Origin: Helicobacter pylori
Lineage (GTDB): Bacteria > Campylobacterota > Campylobacteria > Campylobacterales > Helicobacteraceae
DNA length: 64,000 bases
Assembly: GCA_008032955.1 (NCBI GenBank)
Contig: CP032046.1
Coordinates: 434,001 to 498,000, forward strand
Direction: 5' to 3'
Positions 8,461 through 18,144 of this stretch are shown piece after piece. The position numbers and the translations under genes are program-made. Positions within the stretch are counted from its first letter, which is position 1. Each line of letters begins with the position of its first letter. The notes below the pieces were generated by a model. It searched no databases, was not told the DNA's origin, and worked only from the letters and a program-made list of their open reading frames with translations.

Positions 8461-10440
8461 TTAGAACAATAAGGGTTCTTCGCCATCGTCTGTTTTTTGG
8501 GGGGTGGGGGTGATGGAATTAGGGGTTGAATAGTAGGGGATTTTATCCACGATTTCTTTACGCAAGCCTTTGGGGACATCAAACTTTCTTTTTAAAGAAG
8601 GTTCAATGCTTAAAATGTTACGCATGAAATACGAATACACAGGTGCACTCACAACGCCTCCTGTCGCTCCTTTGCCAATAGGCGTGTTGTCATCTCTCCC
8701 AAACCAGATCACGCTTTGTAAGGTGGGGGTAAAGCCAATGAACCAAGCATCAATATTGTTGTTAGAACTTCCGGTTTTACCGGCGATTTCTAAACCTTTA
8801 ATGCGAGCCAAACTCCCTGTGCCGTTTTCTACCGCATTCATCAGCACTGAAAGGGTTAAAAACGCCTGCTCTTTAGAGGTGATCTTTTTGGTTTCAATGG
8901 GCGTGAAAGTTTTGACATCGTTTTGTTGGTTAGTGATGCTTTCAATGAGCATGGGTTTGAGCATGGTGCCGTAATTAGAAAATAAAGAATACTTTTCGGC
9001 CGCTTCAATCGGTGAGATAGCAAAGCTCCCTAACACAATAGACAAGTCTTTAGGGAGGTTTTTAAACCCCATATCGCTTAAAGATTGATAAATTTTTTCA
9101 AAGCCAAGCTGATCGCTTAAATTGATCGTGGCTAGATTTAACGAATGGCTTAAGGCTTCTTGCAAGGTTACAAGCCCTAAAAACTTGCGAGAATAATTGC
9201 TAGGGTGCCATGCGTGGTTTTGTTCGCTGTTTTTACTATAATTGCCATTTTCAAAGTTTCGCGCGGTATCAGGGATTTTAGAAGTCGTGGAATAGCCATT
9301 ATCAAAAGCGATTTGATACACAAAGGGCTTTATCGCACTCCCAAACTGCCGTTTAGCTTGCGTGGCACGATTGAAAGCGCTTTTTTTATAATCAATCCCC
9401 CCCACTAAAGCTAAAATCTTACCGGTGCTTGTGTCTGTAACTATCATGCTAGCGTTCAAGTTGTCTTCATCTTCATTAGAGGCGTTAGTTTTTGGCTTTT
9501 CTTTAGCGATTTTTTCTAAGATTTTTTGATGCCCAAAACGCAAGGACTCTAACGCTAAGCGTTGGTAATCCAAATCTATCGTGAGCTTTATGGTATAGCC
9601 TTGAGTTTTTAACCCATCTAATTGATCCAATTGTTTCAACACTTCGTCCACGACATAGGGAGCGATATTTTGCGTGGAAGTCTGGTTATAGACGATTGGC
9701 ACTTCATTGAGAGCGGATTTGAGCTCGTTAGAAGAAATCCAGCCTAAAGAATACAACCGCCTTAAAATATCATTAGCCCTAGAGAGTGAAAATTCTAAAT
9801 TTTTGGTAGGGTCATAAAAACTCGGAGCTCTGGGCAAGGCGACTAACATGGTGATTTCTTTAAGCGTGAGTTTGTCAAGGGGTTTTTTAAAATACCCTAA
9901 ACTTGCGGTTTTCACGCCATAATACCCATGTCCAAAAAAAGTTTGGTTCAAATAACGCTCTAAAATTTCTTCTTTGCTTAAGACTTTTTCAATGCGTATG
10001 GAGATGATAGCTTCTTTGAGCTTTCTGGTCAGAGTTTTTTCTCGTGTGAGCACCATGTTTTTAACGAGTTGTTGGGTTAGGGTGCTACCCCCTTCAGTGT
10101 AACGACCGCTTTTAGCGTTTTTAATCATAGCGCGCATGATAGCGTCCAAATTGATCCCCCCATGCTCAAAAAAGAGGGTGTCTTCTACCGCTAAAAGGCT
10201 TTCAACAAATCGTGGGGGGATTTCTTCAAAACGCGCATAAAAACGAAATTCCTTATCATAAATATTAGCGATCAAACGCCCTTTTCGGTCTAAAATCTGT
10301 GAAGCGACGCCCGGGCGATAATCTTTGATTTTAGCAATATCCTTATCCGTAGTTACCCAAACTTGAGCGATAAGAATGGCCAATAACCCTATGATAATCA
10401 AAAATAAAACGATAAAACCATAAAAAATCTTTTTTAGCAT
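8461..10440 (-). CDS. pbp1A: Class A penicillin-binding protein 1A
   Basis: A 659-residue bifunctional peptidoglycan glycosyltransferase/transpeptidase with an N-terminal membrane anchor (residues 5-28). The GT51 domain shows EDTLFFEHGG (residue 86) and TLTQQLVKN (residue 120). The transpeptidase domain has SAIK at 368-371 with the nucleophile S368, SKN at 402-404, KTG at 555-557 and SNNN at 559-562. Positions tied to amoxicillin resistance read S414, T556, N562 and T593, the susceptible state. The ATG overlaps the bioF stop (TAATG), so the pair is coupled. It converges on tipA with only two bases between the ends. Confidence 0.95.
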   Translation of the reverse strand: MLKKIFYGFIVLFLIIIGLLAILIAQVWVTTDKDIAKIKDYRPGVASQILDRKGRLIANIYDKEFRFYARFEEIPPRFVESLLAVEDTLFFEHGGINLDAIMRAMIKNAKSGRYTEGGSTLTQQLVKNMVLTREKTLTRKLKEAIISIRIEKVLSKEEILERYLNQTFFGHGYYGVKTASLGYFKKPLDKLTLKEITMLVALPRAPSFYDPTKNLEFSLSRANDILRRLYSLGWISSNELKSALNEVPIVYNQTSTQNIAPYVVDEVLKQLDQLDGLKTQGYTIKLTIDLDYQRLALESLRFGHQKILEKIAKEKPKTNASNEDEDNLNASMIVTDTSTGKILALVGGIDYKKSAFNRATQAKRQFGSAIKPFVYQIAFDNGYSTTSKIPDTARNFENGNYSKNSEQNHAWHPSNYSRKFLGLVTLQEALSHSLNLATINLSDQLGFEKIYQSLSDMGFKNLPKDLSIVLGSFAISPIEAAEKYSLFSNYGTMLKPMLIESITNQQNDVKTFTPIETKKITSKEQAFLTLSVLMNAVENGTGSLARIKGLEIAGKTGSSNNNIDAWFIGFTPTLQSVIWFGRDDNTPIGKGATGGVVSAPVYSYFMRNILSIEPSLKRKFDVPKGLRKEIVDKIPYYSTPNSITPTPQKTDDGEEPLLF

Positions 10441-11561
10441 TAACCACTCTTAAAAGAAGATTGTATTTTAGAATAATCTAAAAGGGTGTTTGCAAGCTCT
10501 TTAGTGTCTTCTAAGCTGTTTTTGAGGGACAAAGAGACTCGTAAAAGCGGTTTAGAAACCGTAGGAGGGCGGATAGCTCCCACTAAAAACCCTTTTTCTT
10601 TCAAAAAATGATGAGCGTTTAAAAGAGCGGGATTGTTTTCAAATTCTAGAGTAAAAAATCCTGCGAGCGTTCTAATACCTAAGGTTTCAAAAATAATCTG
10701 TTGGTGTTTGCTAAGCTCATTTTTTAATTCTTGTTTTTGCGCGATAAAGTATTCTAAATGGGCTAAAGTTAAAGCGGTGTCTAACAGGCTTAAAGCGGTG
10801 GTGTAAATCACGCTTTTAGCGCGATTGGTTAAAAACTCTATGACTTGTAAAGGGGCTAAAATACACGCCCCATAGCTCGCAAGGGCTTTAGAAAAAGTGC
10901 TGAGCTTAATGATTTTATCTTTTTCTTTGATGCGATGATATTCTAAAAAACCCAATAAATTCTCGCCGATAGTCCCAAAACTATGGGCTTCATCTACGAT
11001 TAAAAAAGCGTTAGGAATCTCTTGAATAATTTCATAAAAATCATAGGGAGCGACGCTCGCATCCATAGAATAAACCCCTTCAATGGCTATGAATTTGAGC
11101 TTGTTTTTAGGGGCGTTAAAGAGTTTTTGTTGTAAATCCTTAGCGTCATTGTGCGAGAAAAAAACCACTTGATTAGGCTTAGTTTTGGTGCTAAAAATCC
11201 CGCTTGCATGGTAGTGTGCGTCCATGAATAAGAGGGCGTTTTTGACTAAAAGGGTGTCTATTAAAGCCAGATTGCCCAAAAAACCACTCCCCACTAAAAG
11301 AGCGCTTTCAAATTCTAACAAATCCGCTAATCGTTCTTCTAACTCTGCATGCAAAGAGTGGTAGCCATTCACTAGCATGGAAGCCTTGGGGGAATGAGCG
11401 TTAAAGGATTGGAGCTTATTAAAAGCGTTTTCAAGCAAGTCTTTTTTAACGCTCAAACCCAAATAATCATTAGAAGCGTAATCCTTTAATAAAGGGTCAA
11501 ACAATTCTCTTTTGCGGTATCGTTTGGCATGGTGTAGGGCTTCTAAAGATTTAGAAAACAT
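10440..11561 (-). CDS. bioF: 8-amino-7-oxononanoate synthase / KBL-like PLP enzyme
   Basis: A PLP-dependent alpha-oxoamine synthase of 373 residues counted from the ATG at 11561; a TTG just before it is less likely. Features seen are YLGLSV, MLVNGYHSLHAELEERL, DEAHSFGTIG, and STFSKALASYG with the Schiff-base lysine. The family condenses pimeloyl-ACP/CoA with alanine in biotin synthesis; the locus (HP0598) has also been called kbl. The length and lack of a long N-terminus favour BioF. Its end overlaps the pbp1A start, and tlpD lies just upstream on the same strand. Confidence 0.85.
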   Translation of the reverse strand: MFSKSLEALHHAKRYRKRELFDPLLKDYASNDYLGLSVKKDLLENAFNKLQSFNAHSPKASMLVNGYHSLHAELEERLADLLEFESALLVGSGFLGNLALIDTLLVKNALLFMDAHYHASGIFSTKTKPNQVVFFSHNDAKDLQQKLFNAPKNKLKFIAIEGVYSMDASVAPYDFYEIIQEIPNAFLIVDEAHSFGTIGENLLGFLEYHRIKEKDKIIKLSTFSKALASYGACILAPLQVIEFLTNRAKSVIYTTALSLLDTALTLAHLEYFIAQKQELKNELSKHQQIIFETLGIRTLAGFFTLEFENNPALLNAHHFLKEKGFLVGAIRPPTVSKPLLRVSLSLKNSLEDTKELANTLLDYSKIQSSFKSG

Positions 11562-11583
11562 CAAAACACTTCATTGAATAAAA

Positions 11584-12885
11584 TCATTCGCCTTTTTGAA
11601 TTTTTTCAATGATTTTATTGAGTTCGTCTTGTTTTTCGTAAAACATCTTATCAATATTTTCTTTAACATGTTTAGCGCTATCTTCCATTAAATGCACTTT
11701 ATGCTCTAGGTATTTTGAATCGGTAATGTGATCTTCTTGAACGGCTTTAACCAAATCATTAGCTTCAGCATGCACGCTCGCATGGTGGCTTTCTAAATCT
11801 CTATAGCCTGAAGTGTTAGCAAAGTTTTCTTTGCCCGCACCCTCATAATACCATTTGCCTAAACGGCAATTCTTATGGCTAGTAATATCAAAGGAATTGA
11901 GGCCAAAAACCATGCCATAAAGATTGTTTTTAAAGACCACATGATCGAGTTTGGCTAGACCGCAAAACACCCGGTTATTGATATTGTAGATGGTGTATTT
12001 TGCGGCTTGCGCGACAATCATGTTATTTTTTACGGTGGATTTAAGCTCTTCTACATCACCCTTAATAGAGCCTACAATAGAATTAATATCGTGGGTGTTG
12101 GTTTGAATATCGTTGGCTTCTTGTTGCATGCTTTTAACGACGACAGCGATTTCTTTAGTGGCTTTTTGGGTTTTTTCAGCGAGCTTTCTCACCTCATCAG
12201 CCACCACCGCAAACCCTCTCCCATGCTCGCCCGCTCGTGCGGCCTCAATAGCGGCGTTTAGGGCTAAGAGATTGGTTTGTTCTGCAATATCATCAATCAA
12301 AGAAATGACTTGAGTGATTTCATTGCTCCGTTGGTTGAGGGAGTCCGCTAACGAAGTGGCGTTTTGCATCTTTTCATAAAGCGATTCAATGTCTTGACCC
12401 GTTTTATTAACGGTTATTAACCCTTCATTAGAATGCTCTTCACCATTTTTAGCCGCATTCAAGAGCAAGCCTGTTTCTTGATGGAAATACTGCATGCTTT
12501 CTTGCGCGTTCTCTAAGCCTTCTTTTAAGCTCGTGCAAAAAGTCTTAAACAAATCATTTTTATGGTATTCCCCCACACCCCCTGTTTTTTTAGCTAGGGA
12601 AAAATACTGCACGCCATCAATATTTTGGCTTTTTAAAGAATAAGAAACCCCTTGTAAATTAACGCTCTCTGCGTTTTCTTTAAAATGAACGCTTTGTTCT
12701 TCTAAATTGTTTAAACTTGCAAGATTCCCGCTTTTAAAAACGACTTTATTGTTTTTAATACCTACAAAACCCTCATGCAAGCACAAATTTAAAAGGCTTT
12801 GATAGAGATTGACTTCCTTTTTTAACTCCGTAATTTCAGAATCTTTTTGACTGATTTGAAGCTGTAACTGCTTATTCCCAAACAT
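11584..12885 (-). CDS. tlpD: Cytoplasmic chemoreceptor TlpD with zinc-binding CZB domain
   Basis: A 433-residue soluble methyl-accepting chemotaxis protein with no membrane segment. It starts with a coiled coil ([17 protein letters not shown]), has the highly conserved signalling hairpin tip ([41 protein letters not shown] in shortened view around residue 200) and a C-terminal CZB zinc domain with CRLGKWYY and the [10 protein letters not shown] histidines. TlpD senses redox or oxidative stress and is needed for stomach colonisation. It corresponds to HP0599 (formerly hylB). Confidence 0.95.
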   Translation of the reverse strand: MFGNKQLQLQISQKDSEITELKKEVNLYQSLLNLCLHEGFVGIKNNKVVFKSGNLASLNNLEEQSVHFKENAESVNLQGVSYSLKSQNIDGVQYFSLAKKTGGVGEYHKNDLFKTFCTSLKEGLENAQESMQYFHQETGLLLNAAKNGEEHSNEGLITVNKTGQDIESLYEKMQNATSLADSLNQRSNEITQVISLIDDIAEQTNLLALNAAIEAARAGEHGRGFAVVADEVRKLAEKTQKATKEIAVVVKSMQQEANDIQTNTHDINSIVGSIKGDVEELKSTVKNNMIVAQAAKYTIYNINNRVFCGLAKLDHVVFKNNLYGMVFGLNSFDITSHKNCRLGKWYYEGAGKENFANTSGYRDLESHHASVHAEANDLVKAVQEDHITDSKYLEHKVHLMEDSAKHVKENIDKMFYEKQDELNKIIEKIQKGE

Positions 12886-12956
12886 GGTGGCATTCCTTAT
12901 TTAAATTTGAATCTTTTGAGATTATACCCAAAATTACCAAACATTTTAAGCGCTCG

Positions 12957-13636
12957 CTAGTATTGTTGTTTCAAAAACAATTCGTAAAATAATCCCTGTT
13001 TTTTCATAAGGGTTTCAAAGTTGCCCTGTTCTATTAGTTTGCCTTGATCTAACACGATAATTTCATCAGCTTGCTTGACACTATTCATGCGGTGTGTAAT
13101 AATTAAAGCCATCTTAGATTGCGATTTTTTAAAAATAAAATCTAAAAACTCTTTTTCCATAATAGGATCGATGGCGCTGCTTGGCTCATCTAAAACAATG
13201 CAATTACTTGGTTTTAAAAAGGCTCTTATGGTAGCTATGCGTTGCTTTTGACCTAAAGAAAAATCTACCCCATTATATTGCGCTCCAAATAGTGTGTTGT
13301 TGCAATCATTAAGACAATTTTGAAAATTCTCATCAAAAGATTTTAGTATTTCTCTTTTTTGCTTTAATTGCTCTTTAGTGATATTGTTTTGCATAAAAAG
13401 ATTATCATCAATGCTATACCCAGCATAAAGAGAAAAATCTTGAAATATGGCGCTCATTTGTTGATGGTAGCTATTTAGTTCCAAGTCTTGCAATGGGTAT
13501 TTGTTATTAATGATAATTTGACCTGAATTTGGGGTATAAAAACCTAACATAACAATAAATTAATCAGCGTGCTTTTCCCGCTAGCATTCCTACCGACTAA
13601 TGCATAAAATTCAAACTCTAAGGATCTATCTTTTCG
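12957..13636 (-). pseudogene. Remnant of an ABC multidrug exporter (ATPase domain only, frameshifted)
   Basis: The 197-residue ORF at 12957-13550 holds a Q-loop (AIFQDFSLY), signature FSLGQKQRIA, Walker B CIVLDEPSSA and H-loop LIITHRMN, but no Walker A. The missing part lies just upstream in another frame: EFYALVGRNASGKSTLINLLL at 13560-13620. The two halves are separated by an extra GTTAT-like five bases (TTGTTATGTTAGG). The transmembrane half expected from the reference gene (HP0600/spaB) is absent; the remnant abuts the stop of the neighbouring small gene. This is a deletion plus frameshift, so no transporter can be made. Confidence 0.85.
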
Positions 13637-13960
13637 TTAGGGTTTAGAGCGATTTGGTTCATCGCATTCAAATGAAAAATTTTTTCCGTCAAACTTTCTG
13701 AGAACAAGACCTGATTGTTTGCACAATTCCAATGCTTTATTAAGCTTTTGATTTTTTATCTCTTCCAATTGTTTAATATTCGCATCAAGATAGGCTTCAT
13801 AGGTTTCTTCTGTCATTATAGTTACTCCAAATGTTAAAATTATATAGCCTTTATCTTGATGATAGGCTTTAAGCATAACAAAGATCACTAAAGCATAAAC
13901 ACCTAAAAGCGCTAATAACCAAAGAGTTATTTTGCTTGTTATGTATAATGCTTTTTTCAC
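13637..13960 (-). CDS. Small single-pass membrane protein of unknown function
   Basis: A 107-residue ORF with a GTG start. It has an N-terminal membrane segment (ITLWLLALLGVYALVIFVML), a charged coiled-coil-like middle (LDANIKQLEEIKNQKLNKALELC) and a short tail with a cysteine in FSFECDE. I do not recognise the family. It ends in the same frame directly against the ABC exporter remnant, so its last residues may result from the deletion that removed the exporter's membrane domain. Confidence 0.55.
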   Translation of the reverse strand: MKKALYITSKITLWLLALLGVYALVIFVMLKAYHQDKGYIILTFGVTIMTEETYEAYLDANIKQLEEIKNQKLNKALELCKQSGLVLRKFDGKNFSFECDEPNRSKP

Positions 13961-14044
13961 TTCAATACCTATTTGGGTGTAAATTTTCTCTATTATATCT
14001 CAATTTTGCGCCTCTTTAAATTTCGCTTTTAAAATAAAGCCCTT

Positions 14045-14070
14045 TAAAATTTCAAACTTTAACCGATTAT
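14045..14070 (+). promoter_or_regulatory. Sigma-28 (FliA) promoter of flaA
   Basis: TAAA at 14045-14048 and CCGATTAT at 14063-14070, spaced by 14 bases, match the sigma-28 class promoter. flaA is the classical sigma-28-dependent flagellin gene of H. pylori. About 56 bases lie between the -10 box and the ATG. Confidence 0.8.
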
Positions 14071-14126
14071 AGTTCCAACCAAAAGCAAGGATGCCTTTGG
14101 GTTTTTTATAACAAGGAGTTACAACA

Positions 14127-15659
14127 ATGGCTTTTCAGGTCAATACAAATATCAATGCGATGAATGCGCATGTGCAATCCGCACTCACTCAAAATGCGCT
14201 TAAAACTTCATTGGAGAGATTGAGTTCAGGTTTAAGGATTAATAAGGCGGCTGATGACGCATCAGGCATGACGGTGGCGGATTCTTTGCGTTCACAAGCG
14301 AGCAGTTTGGGTCAAGCGATTGCCAACACGAATGACGGCATGGGGATTATCCAAGTTGCGGATAAGGCTATGGATGAGCAGTTAAAGATCTTAGACACCG
14401 TTAAGGTTAAAGCGACTCAAGCGGCTCAAGACGGGCAAACTACAGAATCTCGTAAAGCGATTCAATCTGACATCGTTCGTTTGATTCAAGGTTTAGACAA
14501 TATCGGTAACACGACTACTTATAACGGGCAAGCGTTATTGTCTGGCCAATTCACTAACAAAGAATTCCAAGTAGGGGCTTATTCTAACCAAAGCATTAAA
14601 GCTTCTATCGGCTCTACCACTTCAGATAAAATCGGTCAAGTTCGTATCGCTACGGGTGCGTTAATCACGGCTTCTGGGGATATTAGCTTGACTTTTAAAC
14701 AAGTGGATGGCGTGAATGATGTAACTTTAGAGAGCGTAAAAATCTCTAGTTCAGCAGGCACGGGGATCGGCGTGTTAGCGGAAGTGATTAACAAGAACTC
14801 TAACCAAACAGGGGTTAGAGCTCATGCGAGCGTTATCACCACGAGCGATGTGGCGGTCCAGTCAGGAAGTTTGAGTAATTTAACCTTAAACGGGATTCGT
14901 TTGGGCAATATCGCAGACATTAAGAAAAACGACTCAGACGGAAGGTTAGTTGCAGCGATCAATGCGGTTACTTCAGAAACCGGCGTGGAAGCTTATACGG
15001 ATCAAAACGGGCGCTTGAATTTGCGCAGTTTAGATGGTCGTGGGATTGAAATCAAAACCGATAGCGTCAGTAATGGGCCTAGCGCTTTAACGATGGTTAA
15101 TGGTGGTCAGGATTTAACAAAAGGCTCTACTAACTACGGAAGGCTTTCTCTCACACGATTAGACGCTAAGAGCATCAATGTCGTTTCGGCTTCTGACTCA
15201 CAGCATTTAGGTTTTAGTGCGATTGGTTTTGGGGAATCTCAAGTGGCAGAAACCACGGTGAATTTGCGCGATGTTACTGGGAATTTTAACGCTAATGTCA
15301 AATCAGCTAGTGGCGCGAACTATAACGCCGTGATCGCTAGCGGTAATCAAAGCTTGGGATCTGGGGTTACAACCTTAAGAGGCGCGATGGTGGTGATTGA
15401 TATTGCCGAATCAGCGATGAAAATGTTGGATAAAGTCCGCTCTGATTTAGGTTCTGTGCAAAATCAAATGATTAGCACCGTGAATAACATCAGCATCACT
15501 CAAGTGAATGTTAAAGCGGCTGAATCTCAAATCAGGGATGTGGATTTTGCTGAAGAGAGTGCGAATTTCAACAAAAACAACATTTTGGCGCAATCAGGCA
15601 GCTATGCGATGAGTCAAGCCAACACCGTCCAACAAAATATCTTAAGGCTTTTAACTTAG
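14127..15659 (+). CDS. flaA: Major flagellin A
   Basis: A 510-residue flagellin. The conserved D0/D1 N-terminus ([34 protein letters not shown]) and C-terminus ([35 protein letters not shown] in parts) frame a variable middle. It polymerises as the main filament subunit and is exported by the flagellar type III system without a cleaved signal. ACAAGGAG provides the ribosome-binding site. It is monocistronic, with a sigma-28 promoter upstream and a strong hairpin downstream. Confidence 0.97.
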   Translation: MAFQVNTNINAMNAHVQSALTQNALKTSLERLSSGLRINKAADDASGMTVADSLRSQASSLGQAIANTNDGMGIIQVADKAMDEQLKILDTVKVKATQAAQDGQTTESRKAIQSDIVRLIQGLDNIGNTTTYNGQALLSGQFTNKEFQVGAYSNQSIKASIGSTTSDKIGQVRIATGALITASGDISLTFKQVDGVNDVTLESVKISSSAGTGIGVLAEVINKNSNQTGVRAHASVITTSDVAVQSGSLSNLTLNGIRLGNIADIKKNDSDGRLVAAINAVTSETGVEAYTDQNGRLNLRSLDGRGIEIKTDSVSNGPSALTMVNGGQDLTKGSTNYGRLSLTRLDAKSINVVSASDSQHLGFSAIGFGESQVAETTVNLRDVTGNFNANVKSASGANYNAVIASGNQSLGSGVTTLRGAMVVIDIAESAMKMLDKVRSDLGSVQNQMISTVNNISITQVNVKAAESQIRDVDFAEESANFNKNNILAQSGSYAMSQANTVQQNILRLLT

Positions 15660-15683
15660 TTTTAAGAAAGGTGTTTGTATGGG

Positions 15684-15710
15684 GCTAACGCTTTAAGCGT
15701 TGGCTTTTCG
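15684..15710 (+). terminator. Rho-independent terminator of flaA
   Basis: A nine-base-pair stem, GCTAACGCT (15684-15692) with AGCGTTGGC (15696-15704) around loop TTA, is followed by a T-rich run. It lies 25 bases past the flaA stop. Confidence 0.85.
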
Positions 15711-15777
15711 CTTTAATTTTTACTTCTTTTTCAATAAAATACTCTTTTTTTATTTCTTTTTATTACAGGCGGTTATT

Positions 15778-16434
15778 GTGTTGGATAGTTTTGAGATTTT
15801 AAAGGCTTTAAAGAGTTTGGATTTATTGAAAAACGCCCCTGCTTGGTGGTGGCCTAACGCTTTGAAATTTGAAGCTCTACTAGGGGCGGTTTTAACGCAA
15901 AATACTAAATTTGAAGCCGTTTTGAAATCTTTAGAAAATTTAAAAAACGCTTTCATTTTAGAAAATGATGATGAAATCAATCTTAGAAAAATCGCTTATA
16001 TAGAGTTTTCAAAGCTTGCAGAGTGTGTCCGCCCTAGCGGGTTTTATAACCAAAAAGCCAAACGACTGATTGATTTGAGTAAGAATATTTTAAAAGACTT
16101 TCAAAGTTTTGAAAATTTTAAACAAGAAGTAACCAGAGAGTGGCTTTTAGACCAAAAGGGCGTTGGCAAAGAAAGTGCGGATGCGATTTTATGCTATGCG
16201 TGCGCTAAAGAAGTGATGGTGGTGGATAAATATAGCTATCTTTTTTTAAAAAAAATAGGCATAGAGATAGAAGATTATGACGAATTGCAGCATTTTTTTG
16301 AAAAAGGCGTTCAAGAGAATTTAAATGCCGCCTTAGCGCTTTATGAAAATAGCATTTCTTTAGCGCAACTTTATGCGAGATTCCATGGAAAGATTGTGGA
16401 ATTTTCCAAACAAAAATTGGAATTAAAACTTTGA
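15778..16434 (+). CDS. magIII: 3-methyladenine DNA glycosylase MagIII (endonuclease III family)
   Basis: The GTG at 15778 with AGGCGG upstream gives the 218-residue form; the longer ORF start at 15700 runs through the flaA terminator region and is unlikely. The protein has the helix-hairpin-helix fold of the EndoIII family: LLDQKGVGKESADAILCYA around residue 120-138 and the catalytic aspartate-type VVDKYSYLF. The C-terminal 4Fe-4S cysteine set is absent, as in MagIII, which removes 3-methyladenine from alkylated DNA. It corresponds to HP0602. The next gene overlaps its stop. Confidence 0.88.
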   Translation: MLDSFEILKALKSLDLLKNAPAWWWPNALKFEALLGAVLTQNTKFEAVLKSLENLKNAFILENDDEINLRKIAYIEFSKLAECVRPSGFYNQKAKRLIDLSKNILKDFQSFENFKQEVTREWLLDQKGVGKESADAILCYACAKEVMVVDKYSYLFLKKIGIEIEDYDELQHFFEKGVQENLNAALALYENSISLAQLYARFHGKIVEFSKQKLELKL

Positions 16435-17048
16435 TTTTTAGATTTTTTTTAATTTTAAGCCTTTTAAAAGGCGTTTTACTGGCCAAAAAGGATTGGAATT
16501 TTTTCAAACCTTTAGAGCCTACTAAAAAATATTTTGGCTCTTTTAAAATCGGCTATCTTTACCAGCATGCAGAAACGACTAAAAGATCCCCCATCCGCCC
16601 TAAAAACCGCTCTCCTATTTTAATGGATAAAACTTACCATGACGCTTCTTTAGGCTTTCAGGTAGGGTATGTTTTAAAAAAGAATGCTTTATTAGGGGGG
16701 TATTTGGATGCAGGAATGGGCGATTCGTATTTCATGAGCGCTGGGTTTATGGCTGGGGTTAGGCTTTTTAGGGGGTGGGTTATCCCTAAAATCGCCTTAG
16801 GCTATCAGCTTCAAATTTTAGGGGCTAAGATTGATAAGTATCAATTCAATATCCAATCAGCAGTGGGGAGCGTGGGCTTGTTTTTCAATGCGGCTAAAAA
16901 TTTTGGCTTGAGTATAGAAGCAAGGGGCGGTATTCCCTTTTATTTTATCCAAAGTAAATTCTCTAAAGCCTTTGGCACGCCACGATTGAACATCTATTCT
17001 ATCGGTATCACTTTCACCTTTTATGACTTTACGAGATTTTTAGGGTAA
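16431..17048 (+). CDS. Putative outer-membrane beta-barrel protein (HP0603-like)
   Basis: A 205-residue protein starting at a TTG that overlaps the magIII stop by four bases, so translation is probably coupled. An N-terminal hydrophobic stretch (FRFFLILSLLKGVLLA) fits a signal peptide. The rest alternates Gly/aromatic strands (FGSFKIGYLYQHAE, LGFQVGYVLKK, GGYLDAGMG) and ends GITFTFYDFTRFLG, a terminal aromatic-rich strand as in small H. pylori outer-membrane proteins. Function unknown. Confidence 0.65.
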   Translation: MIFRFFLILSLLKGVLLAKKDWNFFKPLEPTKKYFGSFKIGYLYQHAETTKRSPIRPKNRSPILMDKTYHDASLGFQVGYVLKKNALLGGYLDAGMGDSYFMSAGFMAGVRLFRGWVIPKIALGYQLQILGAKIDKYQFNIQSAVGSVGLFFNAAKNFGLSIEARGGIPFYFIQSKFSKAFGTPRLNIYSIGITFTFYDFTRFLG

Positions 17049-17113
17049 AATATTCATTTTAAAAAACAATTATAGAGTATAAAAACCATAATCAGACAAA
17101 CCTTTAAGGATTT

Positions 17114-18136
17114 ATGATGATTTTCATTGACGCATGTTTTAGAAAGGAAACACCTTACACGCCCATTTGGATGATGAGGCAAGCGGGGCGTTACCTTAGC
17201 GAATACCAAGAGAGCCGTAAAAAAGCGGGGAGCTTCTTGGAATTGTGTAAAAATAGCGATTTAGCCACAGAAGTTACCCTACAGCCGGTAGAGATTTTGG
17301 GCGTGGATGCGGCTATTTTGTTTAGCGATATTTTAGTAGTGCCTTTGGAAATGGGCTTGAATTTGGAGTTTATCCCCAAAAAGGGGCCGCATTTTTTAGA
17401 GACGATTACGGATTTAAAAAGCGTGGAAAGCCTAAAAGTAGGGGCTTATAAACAGCTAAACTATGTCTATGATACGATTTCTCAAACGCGCCAAAAGCTT
17501 TCTAAAGAGAAAGCGTTAATCGGTTTTTGCGGATCGCCTTGGACTTTAGCGACTTACATGATAGAAGGCGAGGGGAGCAAATCGTATGCCAAAAGCAAGA
17601 AAATGCTTTATAGCGAGCCTGAAGTTTTAAAAGCGCTTTTAGAAAAATTAAGCCTTGAATTGATAGAGTATTTGAGCCTTCAAATCCAAGCAGGGGTCAA
17701 TGCGGTGATGATCTTTGACTCATGGGCTAGCGCTTTAGAAAAAGAAGCGTATTTGAAATTCAGTTGGGATTATTTGAAAAAAATCTCTAAAGAGCTTAAA
17801 AAACGCTACCCCCATATTCCGGTTATCCTTTTCCCTAAAGGGATTGGCGCTTATTTGGATAGCATAGATGGGGAATTTGATGTGTTTGGCGTGGATTGGG
17901 GCACGCCTTTAGAAGCGGCAAAAAAGATTTTAGGCGGTAAGTATGTTTTGCAAGGGAATTTAGAGCCAACGCGCCTCTATGATAAAAACGCTTTAGAAGA
18001 AGGCGTTGAAAGGATTTTAAAAATCATGGGCAATCGAGGGCATATTTTCAATTTAGGGCATGGGATGCTGCCGGATTTGCCCAGAGAAAACGCGAAGTAT
18101 TTAGTGCAATTAGTGCATGCTAAAACCAGGCGATAG
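17114..18136 (+). CDS. hemE: Uroporphyrinogen decarboxylase
   Basis: A 340-residue HemE that decarboxylates uroporphyrinogen III to coproporphyrinogen III in haem synthesis. The N-terminal substrate-binding motif [10 protein letters not shown] and the internal [16 protein letters not shown] signature are both present, as is FSDILVVP. The gene begins ATGATG, so the start could be three bases later. AAGGA lies upstream. It sits just before hefA with eight bases between and may be cotranscribed. Confidence 0.95.
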   Translation: MMIFIDACFRKETPYTPIWMMRQAGRYLSEYQESRKKAGSFLELCKNSDLATEVTLQPVEILGVDAAILFSDILVVPLEMGLNLEFIPKKGPHFLETITDLKSVESLKVGAYKQLNYVYDTISQTRQKLSKEKALIGFCGSPWTLATYMIEGEGSKSYAKSKKMLYSEPEVLKALLEKLSLELIEYLSLQIQAGVNAVMIFDSWASALEKEAYLKFSWDYLKKISKELKKRYPHIPVILFPKGIGAYLDSIDGEFDVFGVDWGTPLEAAKKILGGKYVLQGNLEPTRLYDKNALEEGVERILKIMGNRGHIFNLGHGMLPDLPRENAKYLVQLVHAKTRR

Positions 18137-18144
18137 GGGGACTT

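Noticed and set aside
15700..15777. Longer N-terminus for MagIII
   Set aside because: The extension is a Phe-rich stretch reading through the flaA terminator; GTG at 15778 gives the known length.
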